Below, piece after piece: positions 1 to 8,201 of a stretch of 16,481 bases of DNA. Each line of letters opens with the position of its first letter. Within the stretch, counting starts at the first letter, position 1. The DNA comes from Chitinophagaceae bacterium (GTDB lineage Bacteria; Bacteroidota; Bacteroidia; Chitinophagales; Chitinophagaceae), in assembly GCA_025455205.1 (NCBI GenBank), contig JALOMZ010000005.1, positions 1 to 16,481 of the forward strand, given 5' to 3'. Under the pieces are notes generated by a model. That model had not been told where the DNA came from, searched no databases, and saw nothing but the letters and a program-made list of their open reading frames with translations. The translations under genes were made by a program, and so were the position numbers.

Positions 1-2
1 AA

Positions 3-1043
3 CAGGGTATTTTCTTCGACCGCTGCTTCACCCCGCACTTCGCCACCGCCCGCGGCGTATTTGCCCTGCTAACCGGCATACCCGATGTGCAGCTGTCCAA
101 GTTCAGCAGCCAGAACCTGGAGAGCATCAACCAGCGCACCATCATCAACCATTTTGAAGGCTATGAGAAATACTATTTCATAGGCGGCCTGAGCGAATTC
201 AACAACTACAAGGGGCTGTTCCGCAATATCGACAGCCTGCACCTGTATGAAGAGGGTAGCTTCCGCTCGCCCAAGATCAATGTGTGGGGCATCAGCGACA
301 AGGACCTCTTTACCGAGGCCCACGAGATACTGCAACAACAAAGGGATCCCTTCTTCGCCATCATTCAAACGGCAGGCAACCACCGGCCCTATACCATCCC
401 GGAAAGCGACAGCGATTTTGTGCGGCAGGAACTGCCCGCAGATACCCTGCAGCAGTATGGCTTCCTGTCAGCAGAAGAATTCAATGCCTTCAGCTACCTC
501 GACTATTCCATCGGGCACTTCATGGAACAGGCCAAAAAGGCACCGTACTTCCACAACACCATTTTTGTATTTGTGGGCGACCATGGGGTGAGCGGCAATG
601 CGCGGGCCGTGTACCCGGAAGCCTGGACCAGCAACCGCCTCAGCGATGAGCATGTGCCCCTGCTGCTATACGCCCCTAAGCTGCTGCAGGCAGAACACCG
701 CTCCGAAGTGGTATCACAGATAGACGTGCTGCCCACCATTGCCGGTTTGCTCAACCTGCCCTATACCAATACCACGCTGGGCCGCGACCTGCTCAAGCCG
801 GGCAAAAAACCCAATGGCGCCTTTGTGATCCACCACGATGAGGGCAAGATTGGCTGGGTGACCGACTCCTTCTATTTTATCAAGAACATCCGCTTCCCGC
901 AGGAGGAGATCGTGCCTATCCTGCCCCGGCCGCTGCAATGGCAGGCCGGCGAAGAGACCCGCATGAAGCAGCAATACAGCGCTTTCACCACAGCGTTTTA
1001 TGAAACGGCCAAGTGGATGCTGATCAATAACAAGCGGGATTAA
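3..1043 (+). CDS. LTA synthase / sulfatase-family phosphotransferase, C-terminal part (5' end outside window)
   Basis: The open frame runs in from the left edge, so the start and the expected N-terminal membrane helices are missing; 346 residues are visible. The fold is alkaline-phosphatase/sulfatase-like (PF00884), closest to LtaS-type enzymes that move phosphoglycerol or phosphoethanolamine onto envelope acceptors. Seen in the sequence: FATARG near the left edge, whose Thr (codon 45-47) sits where the nucleophilic Thr of the family is expected; NHRPY (His codon 381-383), matching the substrate-site histidine region; and VGDHG (Asp 579-581, His 582-584), the late metal-ligand motif. A cytoplasmic sulfatase is unlikely because no Cys/Ser-type sulfatase signature is present. 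Gram-negative Bacteroidota lack lipoteichoic acid, so the true acceptor is unknown. The next gene starts 285 bp downstream and is probably a separate transcription unit. Confidence 0.85.
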   Translation, partial: QGIFFDRCFTPHFATARGVFALLTGIPDVQLSKFSSQNLESINQRTIINHFEGYEKYYFIGGLSEFNNYKGLFRNIDSLHLYEEGSFRSPKINVWGISDKDLFTEAHEILQQQRDPFFAIIQTAGNHRPYTIPESDSDFVRQELPADTLQQYGFLSAEEFNAFSYLDYSIGHFMEQAKKAPYFHNTIFVFVGDHGVSGNARAVYPEAWTSNRLSDEHVPLLLYAPKLLQAEHRSEVVSQIDVLPTIAGLLNLPYTNTTLGRDLLKPGKKPNGAFVIHHDEGKIGWVTDSFYFIKNIRFPQEEIVPILPRPLQWQAGEETRMKQQYSAFTTAFYETAKWMLINNKRD

Positions 1044-1148
1044 CCTGGAAGCCAGCCAGCGCCAGCTCCATTGTCTTGCGGGACCGAACCAATGGTGTTT
1101 CTGCCGGAAATGCCGGGCAAAAAAGCCAGTTGCGGCTGACCATTCCTA

Positions 1149-1179
1149 TTGATTTTACGGCTTTTCTGTAGTAATTTAG
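1149..1179 (+). promoter_or_regulatory. Candidate Bacteroidota promoter for the fibre gene
   Basis: TTG at 1149-1151 and TAATTTAG at 1172-1179 are separated by 20 nt. This matches the Bacteroidota -33 TTG / -7 TANNTTTG layout with one mismatch in the -7 box. Transcription would start near 1185 and leave a leader of about 140 nt before the ATG at 1329. The 1044-1328 gap holds no other gene that I can support. A short inverted repeat (TACCC 1250-1254 with GGGTA 1261-1265) lies in the leader and may be chance. Confidence 0.3.
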
Positions 1180-1328
1180 AAAGACTTCAATCACGCCTGC
1201 ACGGAGTCATGCACATCCGCAGGCTGATGGCGCAGGCATGATTTGTGGGTACCCTCAGAGGGGTAGTACATGCCGTCCGGACCCTGCTTTCCGGTGGCGC
1301 CATTCAAAACCATGTCAACCTCATTTGT

Positions 1329-4300
1329 ATGAAAAAGTTGCTCCTCGGGCTGATTGGCCTGCTGGCAGTCAGTTCTGTATCCGTATCCCAGAGTATAGGC
1401 ATTGGCACTACCAGCCCGGCCGCATCGGCGCAGCTGGATGTGAGCAGTTCCACAAAAGGCTTCTTGTTGCCCCGCATGACCCAGGCGCAGCGGCAGGCCA
1501 TTGCCAGCCCGGCCACCGGCCTGATCGTATACCAGACAGACGGCACCACCGGCTTCTATTACAACAGCGGCACCCCGGCCAGCCCGGCCTGGATACCACT
1601 TTCCTCCCAATCCGCTGGATGGAGCATTACCGGCAACACGGGCATTAACGTGGCCACCAATTTTTTGGGCACCACAGACAACAGCATACTCCACTTCCGG
1701 GTCAATAACCTGCATGCCGCAGAATTGAACCCTATAAACGGGAGTGCATTCTTTGGCCTGCGGGCGGGGGAAAGCTCTGAAGGATATTCCAATGTGGCGA
1801 TAGGGGTAAAGGCCCTGTTTGCAAATACGAACAAAAACAACCTTGTTGCAGTGGGAGATTCAGCCCTCATGAACAATGGCACCGGAGCAACGCAGGATAC
1901 TCATAGTTCCCTGAATACTGCAATCGGGTCAAAAAGCCTTTATGCCAACACTTTGGGCTCAGGAAATACGGCGCTCGGATTTGAATCGCTTAGATGGAAT
2001 ACCGAGGGCAATTCAAACACCGCTTTAGGGGCTTACGCCTTAGGGGAAAATACCACCGGCTGGCAAAATACCGCGGTGGGAATTCAAGCACTTGGTGCCA
2101 ATACAACCGGACAATACAATGTGGCTGTTGGAGCCAACGCGCTGTTGCAAAATAGTTCAGGATATAGTAATGTAGCCATTGGCAGGCACGCATTAAGGAA
2201 TAATACGCTGGGCAGCAATATGGTGGCCATTGGCGATAGTGCATTGCGCAGCCAAAGTGTCAACTCCGAAGGCTATTATTATAATACCGCTGTGGGTTCC
2301 AAAGCCATGTATCGCAATATAAGCGGCTACTCAAACACAGCCCAGGGCTTTGAAGCGATGTATAGCAATCTGACGGGTCATAACAATGTAGCCGAGGGCA
2401 TTTATGCACTGAGGGAAAACACAACAGGCATTTTCAATACGGCTACCGGCTCACAGGCTTTGAAATCCAATACTGCCGGTGACAATAACGTTGCCTATGG
2501 ATTTCAGGCAGCTGTTGATAATACCACCGGGCAATACAATGTGGCCGTTGGCTCGCAGTCCATGGCGCTGAATACCACTGGTTACAGCAATGTAGCCATT
2601 GGCAGGCAAGCGCTGTTTTCCAATACAGTTGGATCCAACCTGGTGGCCTTGGGTGACAGTGCATTATACAACAACGGAACCGGAGCAACTCAGAGTTCTC
2701 ATGCCAGGTACAATACTGCCCTGGGAAGCAAATCACTATACTCCAACAACATTGGCAGTTCCAACACTGCCGTGGGCTATCTGTCATTATACAGCAATCT
2801 TGGGGGGCATTTCAGCACTGCAGTTGGCACTTATGCGCTGTATAGCAACCAGAACAATTACAATACTGCTATCGGCAATGAGGCACTGAAGAATAATACG
2901 CTTGGATTGATGAACACGGCCATAGGGAACAGGGCACTGCTGAACAATACTGAAGCCAATCGCAATACGGCTGTAGGCGGCATGGCAATGTACAACAACC
3001 AAACAGGGTCATTTAACGTAGCCATTGGTGCTTATTCGCTCTATTCAATTACCTATGAAAACGATCTGGTGGCCATCGGAGATTCGGCGCTTTACTGGAA
3101 TGGAACAGAAACGACGGGACCTTATCAGGGATTCAACAATGTGGCCATTGGAAAAAAAGCCTTGTACAGCAACAGTAATGGATCCAGCAACACCGCAGCC
3201 GGATACGTGTCTATGCAGGCCAACAAATCAGGAAATGATAACACTTCCTTCGGATACCGCACATTAAGCAGTTCCGTGACTGGCAGCAACAATACTGCCG
3301 TAGGTAGCAGTGCCCTCGCCTTCGGGACTGGAGGAGTAGGTAATACCGCTATCGGATTCTATGCGGCGGCCAATAATACTACGGGCAACAATAACACGGC
3401 AGTAGGCAGTGGAGCTTTGGTGGTAAACCGAAGTGGTTACAGCAACGTTGCCATAGGCGGACAGGCATTGTACAACAACTTTGCCGGCTCCAACCTGGTG
3501 GCCGTGGGGGACAGTGCCCTTTTCAACCAGAGCATCAACACCCTCAACTATTACTTCAATACCGCCATTGGATCCAAAGCCATGTATGCCAACACTACCG
3601 GCTACTCCAATACGGCGGTCGGTTACCAGGCATTGAATAAGAATGTTGATGGCCATAATAACGTGGCAGGGGGCATCTATGCCATGTTCAACAATACCAA
3701 CGGCTATTTCAATACAGCCACCGGTTCACAGGCATTGTACAGCAACAACACCGGTAATAACAATGTGGCCTATGGTTTTCAGGCAGCCAATGCAAACTTC
3801 AATGGCAGCAACAATGTGGCAGTGGGTTCACAGGCTTTGATGAGCAATGCAGCCGGCTCGGGAAATATAGCCATTGGAACCAATGCCCTGCATAAATATA
3901 CCGGAACAGGAGCGGTTGCCATAGGCGACTCCGCACTTTATGAGAACAATGCAGGCGGGGCAAATGTAGCAGTTGGGATCAAGGCGTTGATGAAGAACAC
4001 CAGCGGCATCAGCAACACAGCCCTCGGCTCTTATGCACTGAACTTTAATACCAATGGCATCCATAATGTGGCAGTAGGGAACGCCAGCCTCAGGCTTAAC
4101 TCAACGGGCGGTTATAACACGGCCCTGGGGTCACAGGTACTTGCAAGCAACACCACTTCATCCGGCAACAGTGCGTTGGGTTCGTTCTCCCTCAACGCTA
4201 ATACAGTTGGTTCATTGAATACTGCAATAGGATCCTATGCCCTATTTAATAACATTTCTGGAAAGTATAATACTGCATTGGGGGCGGAAGCTATGAACTA

Positions 4301-5243
4301 CAACACCCTCGGCAACTCAAACGTAGCCTTAGGATACAACGCCCTCCTGAACAGTACTGTTGGCAGCAACCTCGTTGCTGTAGGCGACAGCGCCCTGTTC
4401 AACCAGCGCACCAATGCTTCCAACTACTACTTCAATACCGCCATTGGATCCAAAGCCATGTATGCCAATACCAGCGGCTTCTCCAATACGGCAGTGGGCT
4501 TTCAGGCCATGTATAAAAACACCACAGGCGACAACTGCGTTGGTGAGGGTATCTATGCCCTCTATAATAATACGGATGGTATAGACAACACAGGCACCGG
4601 TTCGCAGGCATTGTACAACAACTCCAGTGGCGATGGCAACACCGCCTATGGTTTCCTAGCCTTATACCTGAATACCATCGGCAATAACAATACAGCAGTA
4701 GGCGCTCAGGCAGGGCCGTCAACCAACGCATTGTCCAATACCACCGCCCTTGGGGCAGGCGCATCGGTTACCGCCAGCAATAACATGGTATTCGGCAACG
4801 GGTCTGTCATTGGCTGGGGCTTTGGTACTATGCCCGCCGCAGGACAGGCCCTAAAAGTAGGCACCAGTGCCTCCAACGGAAACGGCGCCTACCTTACCAC
4901 AGGTGGCGTATGGACCAACGGCAGCAATAGGTTCAACAAACAAGACTTCAGCGAAGTGGATGGCGCCGAACTGCTGCAGCGCATTGGCCAGCTCCCCATC
5001 ACCCGCTGGCGCTTCAAAGGAACCAATGAATACCACATAGGGCCCATGGCTCAAGACTTCAAGGCTCTGTTTGAAGTGGGTATTGATGATATAACCATAT
5101 CCACCATTGACCCTTCAGGCGTTGCGCTGGCCGCTATCAAGCAGCTGGCCTCGGAAAATGAAGCGCTGCGCAAACAAAATGAAAACCTGGAAATGGCACT
5201 CAAGGAAATTCTCAAGCGGCTCGAAGCAATAGAAAAACGGTAG
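1329..5243 (+). CDS. Giant repeat fibre/adhesin with C-terminal S74-type intramolecular chaperone (tail fiber domain-containing protein)
   Basis: The protein has 1304 residues. I chose the ATG at 1329 because it begins a clear signal peptide (MKKLLLGLIGLLAVSSVSVSQ); the in-frame GTG at 1245 would add 28 residues that ruin it. Domains in order: signal peptide about 1-21; a head with IGIGTTSPAASAQLDVSS and KGFLLPRMT typical of Bacteroidota surface proteins (about 22-100); a linker; about 58 tandem 17-residue repeats of the form N(T/V)A(I/V)GxxALxxNTTGxx (about 155-1158), resembling YadA/Hia head beta-rolls; and an S74-like domain from SNRFNK (Ser1199, Lys1204) ending in a heptad coiled coil (about 1270-1304). 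By family knowledge S74 domains trimerise a beta-fibre and then cut themselves off, so a homotrimeric secreted or surface fibre is inferred. No T9SS C-terminal sorting domain or membrane barrel is seen, so the export route is unclear. No phage genes adjoin it. Ligand unknown. Confidence 0.88.
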   Translation: MKKLLLGLIGLLAVSSVSVSQSIGIGTTSPAASAQLDVSSSTKGFLLPRMTQAQRQAIASPATGLIVYQTDGTTGFYYNSGTPASPAWIPLSSQSAGWSITGNTGINVATNFLGTTDNSILHFRVNNLHAAELNPINGSAFFGLRAGESSEGYSNVAIGVKALFANTNKNNLVAVGDSALMNNGTGATQDTHSSLNTAIGSKSLYANTLGSGNTALGFESLRWNTEGNSNTALGAYALGENTTGWQNTAVGIQALGANTTGQYNVAVGANALLQNSSGYSNVAIGRHALRNNTLGSNMVAIGDSALRSQSVNSEGYYYNTAVGSKAMYRNISGYSNTAQGFEAMYSNLTGHNNVAEGIYALRENTTGIFNTATGSQALKSNTAGDNNVAYGFQAAVDNTTGQYNVAVGSQSMALNTTGYSNVAIGRQALFSNTVGSNLVALGDSALYNNGTGATQSSHARYNTALGSKSLYSNNIGSSNTAVGYLSLYSNLGGHFSTAVGTYALYSNQNNYNTAIGNEALKNNTLGLMNTAIGNRALLNNTEANRNTAVGGMAMYNNQTGSFNVAIGAYSLYSITYENDLVAIGDSALYWNGTETTGPYQGFNNVAIGKKALYSNSNGSSNTAAGYVSMQANKSGNDNTSFGYRTLSSSVTGSNNTAVGSSALAFGTGGVGNTAIGFYAAANNTTGNNNTAVGSGALVVNRSGYSNVAIGGQALYNNFAGSNLVAVGDSALFNQSINTLNYYFNTAIGSKAMYANTTGYSNTAVGYQALNKNVDGHNNVAGGIYAMFNNTNGYFNTATGSQALYSNNTGNNNVAYGFQAANANFNGSNNVAVGSQALMSNAAGSGNIAIGTNALHKYTGTGAVAIGDSALYENNAGGANVAVGIKALMKNTSGISNTALGSYALNFNTNGIHNVAVGNASLRLNSTGGYNTALGSQVLASNTTSSGNSALGSFSLNANTVGSLNTAIGSYALFNNISGKYNTALGAEAMNYNTLGNSNVALGYNALLNSTVGSNLVAVGDSALFNQRTNASNYYFNTAIGSKAMYANTSGFSNTAVGFQAMYKNTTGDNCVGEGIYALYNNTDGIDNTGTGSQALYNNSSGDGNTAYGFLALYLNTIGNNNTAVGAQAGPSTNALSNTTALGAGASVTASNNMVFGNGSVIGWGFGTMPAAGQALKVGTSASNGNGAYLTTGGVWTNGSNRFNKQDFSEVDGAELLQRIGQLPITRWRFKGTNEYHIGPMAQDFKALFEVGIDDITISTIDPSGVALAAIKQLASENEALRKQNENLEMALKEILKRLEAIEKR
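3552..3592 (+). repeat. 41-bp perfect direct repeat, copy 1
   Basis: This 41-bp stretch is identical base for base to 4428-4468, an offset of 876 bp. It encodes YFNTAIGSKAMYA. Similarity with mismatches extends to both sides (roughly 3486-3630 against 4362-4506). It marks one of the younger duplications inside the fibre gene and a possible substrate for homologous recombination that would remove or add two eight-unit blocks in frame (876 bp = 292 codons). Confidence 0.85.
4428..4468 (+). repeat. 41-bp perfect direct repeat, copy 2
   Basis: Second copy of the repeat at 3552-3592. It follows the seventh GDSAL unit, as copy 1 follows the fifth, so both copies occupy the same place in the eight-unit cycle. 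Confidence 0.85.
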
Positions 5244-5258
5244 CGGCGGAAACTTCGC

Positions 5259-5291
5259 CGGCAGGGACACTTCAGTCAGGTGCCCCTGCCG
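5259..5291. terminator. Hairpin between convergent genes, possible bidirectional terminator
   Basis: A 12-bp arm at 5259-5270 (CGGCAGGGACAC) pairs with 5280-5291 (GTGCCCCTGCCG) with one mismatch and a 9-nt loop. It lies 15 nt after the fibre gene stop and 9 nt before the convergent membrane-protein stop. A smaller GGCGGA/TTCGCC hairpin sits just before it. No clear T-tract follows on either strand, so intrinsic termination is likely but unproven. Confidence 0.42.
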
Positions 5292-5300
5292 CATATCTCA

Positions 5301-5654
5301 TCAGGCCGTTTTCCGGATTCGCTGCCAGCCACCAAAGGCTGCTGCGCCCGTGGCCAGCAGAAAAGGGACCAGAAAAAGCAGCAGGCCGGCAAACACCAGT
5401 GGGCCGGATGTACCCTGCAGCAACAGAAACAGGGGCTGGGGAAGCACCACCGCCAGGGCCCATCGCCAGGGGCGGCCCGGAGAGGCATAGCCGGCCAGGG
5501 CACTGGAAAGCATCATGATGGGCAGGCCCGGTATGAAATACCAGAGGCTGTCCCAGGCTTCTGCTTCACCCGTTGCTACAGTGATGATCCACCACACTGA
5601 GAAGCCCGTGAGCAGCAGCAAGATGAACAACCTGACGTCTTTGGGCAAGCGCAT
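5301..5654 (-). CDS. Small integral membrane protein, function unknown
   Basis: The protein has 117 residues from the ATG at 5654. A longer reading to 5741 would overlap the end of the upstream gene and add residues with no hydrophobic or conserved look. After a short basic N-terminus (MRLPKDVR) there are about four hydrophobic segments: LFILLLLTGFSVWWIITVA, WYFIPGLPIMMLSSALAGYA, WRWALAVVLPQPLFLLLQ and GPLVFAGLLLFLVPFLLATGAAAF. It ends with WQRIRK, which by the positive-inside rule puts both termini in the cytoplasm. I do not recognise the family. It lies 61 nt downstream of the DUF5686 gene on the same strand, so it may be co-transcribed. A TACATTAG box at 5678-5685 (minus strand, one mismatch to TANNTTTG) could give it its own promoter. 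Confidence 0.65.
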   Translation of the reverse strand: MRLPKDVRLFILLLLTGFSVWWIITVATGEAEAWDSLWYFIPGLPIMMLSSALAGYASPGRPWRWALAVVLPQPLFLLLQGTSGPLVFAGLLLFLVPFLLATGAAAFGGWQRIRKTA

Positions 5655-5715
5655 AGCAGTATGTTCAGGATTTACTTCTAATGTACTGCACAGCGGCCAG
5701 GCAGGAAAACGGAAC

Positions 5716-8196
5716 TCAAAACGCCAGCCGGAAACTGCCAAACACGCCGAACTTGCTCACCCAGTTGTCAGGTAGCGGACGCGGCGCCAATCGCCAAACC
5801 GCATCAAAGCGCAGCACCTTGAAGATATTGTCGATGCCGGTACCCACCTCTGCATAGGTCTTGCCCTGCAGGTCCTGGAAGGGATGGCCCGGCACAAAGT
5901 TCAGCTCGCGGTTGGCATCGGTGAGCCCGCCCCACAAAGTCTTCACGTTCCAGAACTGACGCCACTTGAGCTTGCGGGTGATGCCCAGGTATTTGAACAG
6001 GCCGCTGCCAATATTGTGCTCCAGCGATAAGCCCGCATACCGGTCATTGATATACTCATAACGTGCCATCAGGTTGAAAGCATATTTGTTGTAGTAATAG
6101 ATCTCATTGCCCGGCGCCACATCCAGCAGCATATAGGGCAGGGTGCCAAAGATCTTGCCGGCATATACCGAATAATCTATGCTGCCCCAGGGAGCAATCT
6201 TCTTGTAACCGTTTACCCGAAAGTTGATTTTGTGGTAATCGTAGTTGCTGTTGAGCACCCCGCTCCATCCTTTGCTGTACCGCAATTCGGCAATGGGATA
6301 ATCGCTGCCCAGGCTGGTGCGGAAATAGTTGCCATCCAGAAATCGCTCCAGGTAGGCAAACCGCACGGAAACCGTGGTTTCAAAGTTGTTGAGCGAATCG
6401 CCTGCCCCCGATTTGAAATAACTGGCCGGCGGCAGGTTCTGCAGCGGGTTGTATATTTTGCGTTTGGCCTCCAGCTTGAGGCTCCACCCTTCCTCATTAC
6501 TGGTAAAGTATTCAATTTCCTGGCTCTCAATTTTCATGAACTTGATGGGAATGCCATCCTTCCGGATGGCCAGGGTGAAGATGTTGTCCAGGCTTACCTC
6601 ATCATAGTAGTTCTGCCCGTTGTCGATATCGTTGAGGTACGATACGTGCAGCATCTTGCGCGGATTCTTATTGAAGAAATAATACATCTCCGCCTTGCCC
6701 TTGAATTTCTGGTCTCCAAATCCATACGCCAGGTAGCCGTGCAGATACATGTTTTTATGAAAACCCATGGTTGTGCCCAGGTCAAAGCGCATGCGCATGC
6801 CTTCCCAGGCATTGAGGCTGATCCAGTTGAACCAGGGGCCTATCTCATAATTACCGATGGGCTTGTATCCCGTGGTGAGAAAGGAAAGCGTGTTGTAATA
6901 TTTCTTGAACAGGGGCATCTGCCGCAGGGTGTCGATCATATGGTAGATGGCCTGCTCATTGCGGTTCAGTTCTTCGTGGCGGGTATCGCTCCAATAGCTC
7001 TCTGTTTTCTGCTCCGCCCCGGGCAGTACCACCACTTCTTCCTGCAATTTGTTCCTGGCCAGCTGCCGCAGTACCTCCTCACTGTTCACCAGCACATTGC
7101 GGTAGGTGGTGGTTTTGCGTCCCTTCATGCCGCTGGCATTTTTGCCAATGGGAAAGATATCGGCAATGAACTTGTCCTTGCTGAGAAACCAAATGGAATC
7201 ATTCACCAGGCGGAAGTCCTGGTAAATACTCAGGTTCTCAATATAATTCACATTGGAGCTGCCGTCTATACGAAGGGATATGCGCTGCACAGCAAAGCTG
7301 GTATCGTGGATCCAGGCATCGCCCTGAAACGTGTTGGTGCCTTTGCTGCGCGGGGAGAAAAGCCAGTGGAAATAACGCTGTCCGTTGAGTACCACCGTAT
7401 CCGCCACCCGGTAATTATAATAGGCATCGCCGTTATCGCTCAGGGGACTCACAAACTGCTTGTCGAATACCGGTATGAAGTTGTTGTACACGTTTACATT
7501 CTGGTACATGTTGCCCAGCAGCTTGGTCACGCTTTCGTTATCAATGCCGTTGGTTTTGCTGGCCTTGATCTCTTCGCGGCTGCGTTTGGGTTTGGCGGTG
7601 TGATAGTAATCGCTGATGGTTTCGGCCAGGAATATGGGCAGCACGGGGGTTCCTTCGGAGCTGTCTATGTTGTTGAGGATAAACTGAAAGGGCTCCAATA
7701 CCTTGAACTCCTTCAGTTTTTCGGCATTGATGCGATTGAGGTCCAGTTCCAGTTTGTTGTGCACTTCATACCCGTAATTGCTGAAGCGACTTCGGTCGTT
7801 CTGCACTTTGTGGCGCACCACCTTGCGCCAGAGGATCAGTCCCCAGTTTACTTTGGACCTGACCACCACGCCGCCCGACTCTTCGCGCTCGAGGTTCACC
7901 ACCAGCAGGGATTTGGAAAGCAGGGGCGGCAGGTACAATGCCTTGCGCACATAGCCCACGTAGGTAATAAACAGGGAATCGGCCTTCAGGCCGGTGAGGT
8001 CTATCGTGAACATGCCCAGCGAATCGGTAACCACGCCCTGCCGGTCGGGGAACACTTCCACAGAGGCAAAGGGTATGGGTTCCTCATTATGGCTGTCGCG
8101 CACCACGCCCTGCAGCAGCCGGTTTTGTGCCTGACTCAGCAGGACCAGCAGGCAGGCGGCCAGGGTGAGAAAAAGATGGTGCCGGGGTGTGTGCAT
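5716..8196 (-). CDS. DUF5686 family outer-membrane protein with carboxypeptidase-regulatory-like domain
   Basis: The protein has 826 residues. The ATG at 8196 is chosen because it opens a signal peptide (MHTPRHHLFLTLAACLLVLL, cut after SQA); the GTG at 8226 would precede the promoter box. Residues about 25-115 (LLQGVVRDSHNEEPIPFASVEV, then GVVTDSLGMFTIDL) form a CarboxypepD_reg-like beta-sandwich, as found at the N-terminus of SusC/TonB-type proteins. The rest matches the DUF5686 pattern, with a predicted large beta-barrel rich in aromatic strands and a final strand ending in SFRLAF, a BAM-type C-terminus. There is no plug domain or TonB box as in a true SusC protein. The role is unknown; family members sit in the outer membrane of Bacteroidota. 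It is transcribed divergently from the M28 peptidase. Confidence 0.85.
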   Translation of the reverse strand: MHTPRHHLFLTLAACLLVLLSQAQNRLLQGVVRDSHNEEPIPFASVEVFPDRQGVVTDSLGMFTIDLTGLKADSLFITYVGYVRKALYLPPLLSKSLLVVNLEREESGGVVVRSKVNWGLILWRKVVRHKVQNDRSRFSNYGYEVHNKLELDLNRINAEKLKEFKVLEPFQFILNNIDSSEGTPVLPIFLAETISDYYHTAKPKRSREEIKASKTNGIDNESVTKLLGNMYQNVNVYNNFIPVFDKQFVSPLSDNGDAYYNYRVADTVVLNGQRYFHWLFSPRSKGTNTFQGDAWIHDTSFAVQRISLRIDGSSNVNYIENLSIYQDFRLVNDSIWFLSKDKFIADIFPIGKNASGMKGRKTTTYRNVLVNSEEVLRQLARNKLQEEVVVLPGAEQKTESYWSDTRHEELNRNEQAIYHMIDTLRQMPLFKKYYNTLSFLTTGYKPIGNYEIGPWFNWISLNAWEGMRMRFDLGTTMGFHKNMYLHGYLAYGFGDQKFKGKAEMYYFFNKNPRKMLHVSYLNDIDNGQNYYDEVSLDNIFTLAIRKDGIPIKFMKIESQEIEYFTSNEEGWSLKLEAKRKIYNPLQNLPPASYFKSGAGDSLNNFETTVSVRFAYLERFLDGNYFRTSLGSDYPIAELRYSKGWSGVLNSNYDYHKINFRVNGYKKIAPWGSIDYSVYAGKIFGTLPYMLLDVAPGNEIYYYNKYAFNLMARYEYINDRYAGLSLEHNIGSGLFKYLGITRKLKWRQFWNVKTLWGGLTDANRELNFVPGHPFQDLQGKTYAEVGTGIDNIFKVLRFDAVWRLAPRPLPDNWVSKFGVFGSFRLAF

Positions 8197-8201
8197 AGGC
8201 G

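Larger units (their letters stand above)
1791..4802 (+). repeat. Tandem array of about 58 degenerate 51-bp (17-residue) repeats with an eight-unit super-period
   Basis: The array starts at NVAIGVKAL and runs to NMVFGNG. Units begin with Asn (N-T/V-A-x-G) almost every 51 bp. A variant unit with the core GDSAL falls at unit numbers 2, 9, 17, 25, 33, 41 and 50; its Asp codons start at 1857, 2235, 2655, 3081, 3510, 3927 and 4386. Most of these units carry an extra loop of 4-8 residues. The spacing is 378, 420, 426, 429, 417 and 459 bp. Units following GDSAL keep their own identity from cycle to cycle (GSKAMY/GSKSLY first, GFxxMY/GYxxL second, GxYAL third, GSQAL or GNEAL fourth), which points to duplication of blocks of eight. 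Confidence 0.9.

Noticed and set aside
1101..1125. Terminator after the LtaS-like gene (TGCCGG/CCGGGCA followed by A-tract)
   Set aside because: The stem is short and bulged, and it is followed by A residues on the coding strand, not T residues.
1245..1328. 28-residue N-terminal extension of the fibre protein from a GTG start
   Set aside because: It would bury the signal peptide behind a polar stretch; the ATG at 1329 gives a normal export signal.
1791..4802. CRISPR-like array or non-coding satellite
   Set aside because: The repeats are degenerate, in frame and continuous with one open frame; there are no identical repeats with unique spacers and no cas genes.
1329..5243. Phage tail fibre in a prophage
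   Set aside because: The C-terminal domain is phage-like, but the protein has a signal peptide and both neighbours are cellular genes; no capsid, tail, integrase or lysis gene is seen.
5050..5243. Type IX secretion C-terminal domain on the fibre
   Set aside because: The C-terminus is a Lys/Glu/Leu coiled coil and not the Ig-like beta domain of T9SS cargo.
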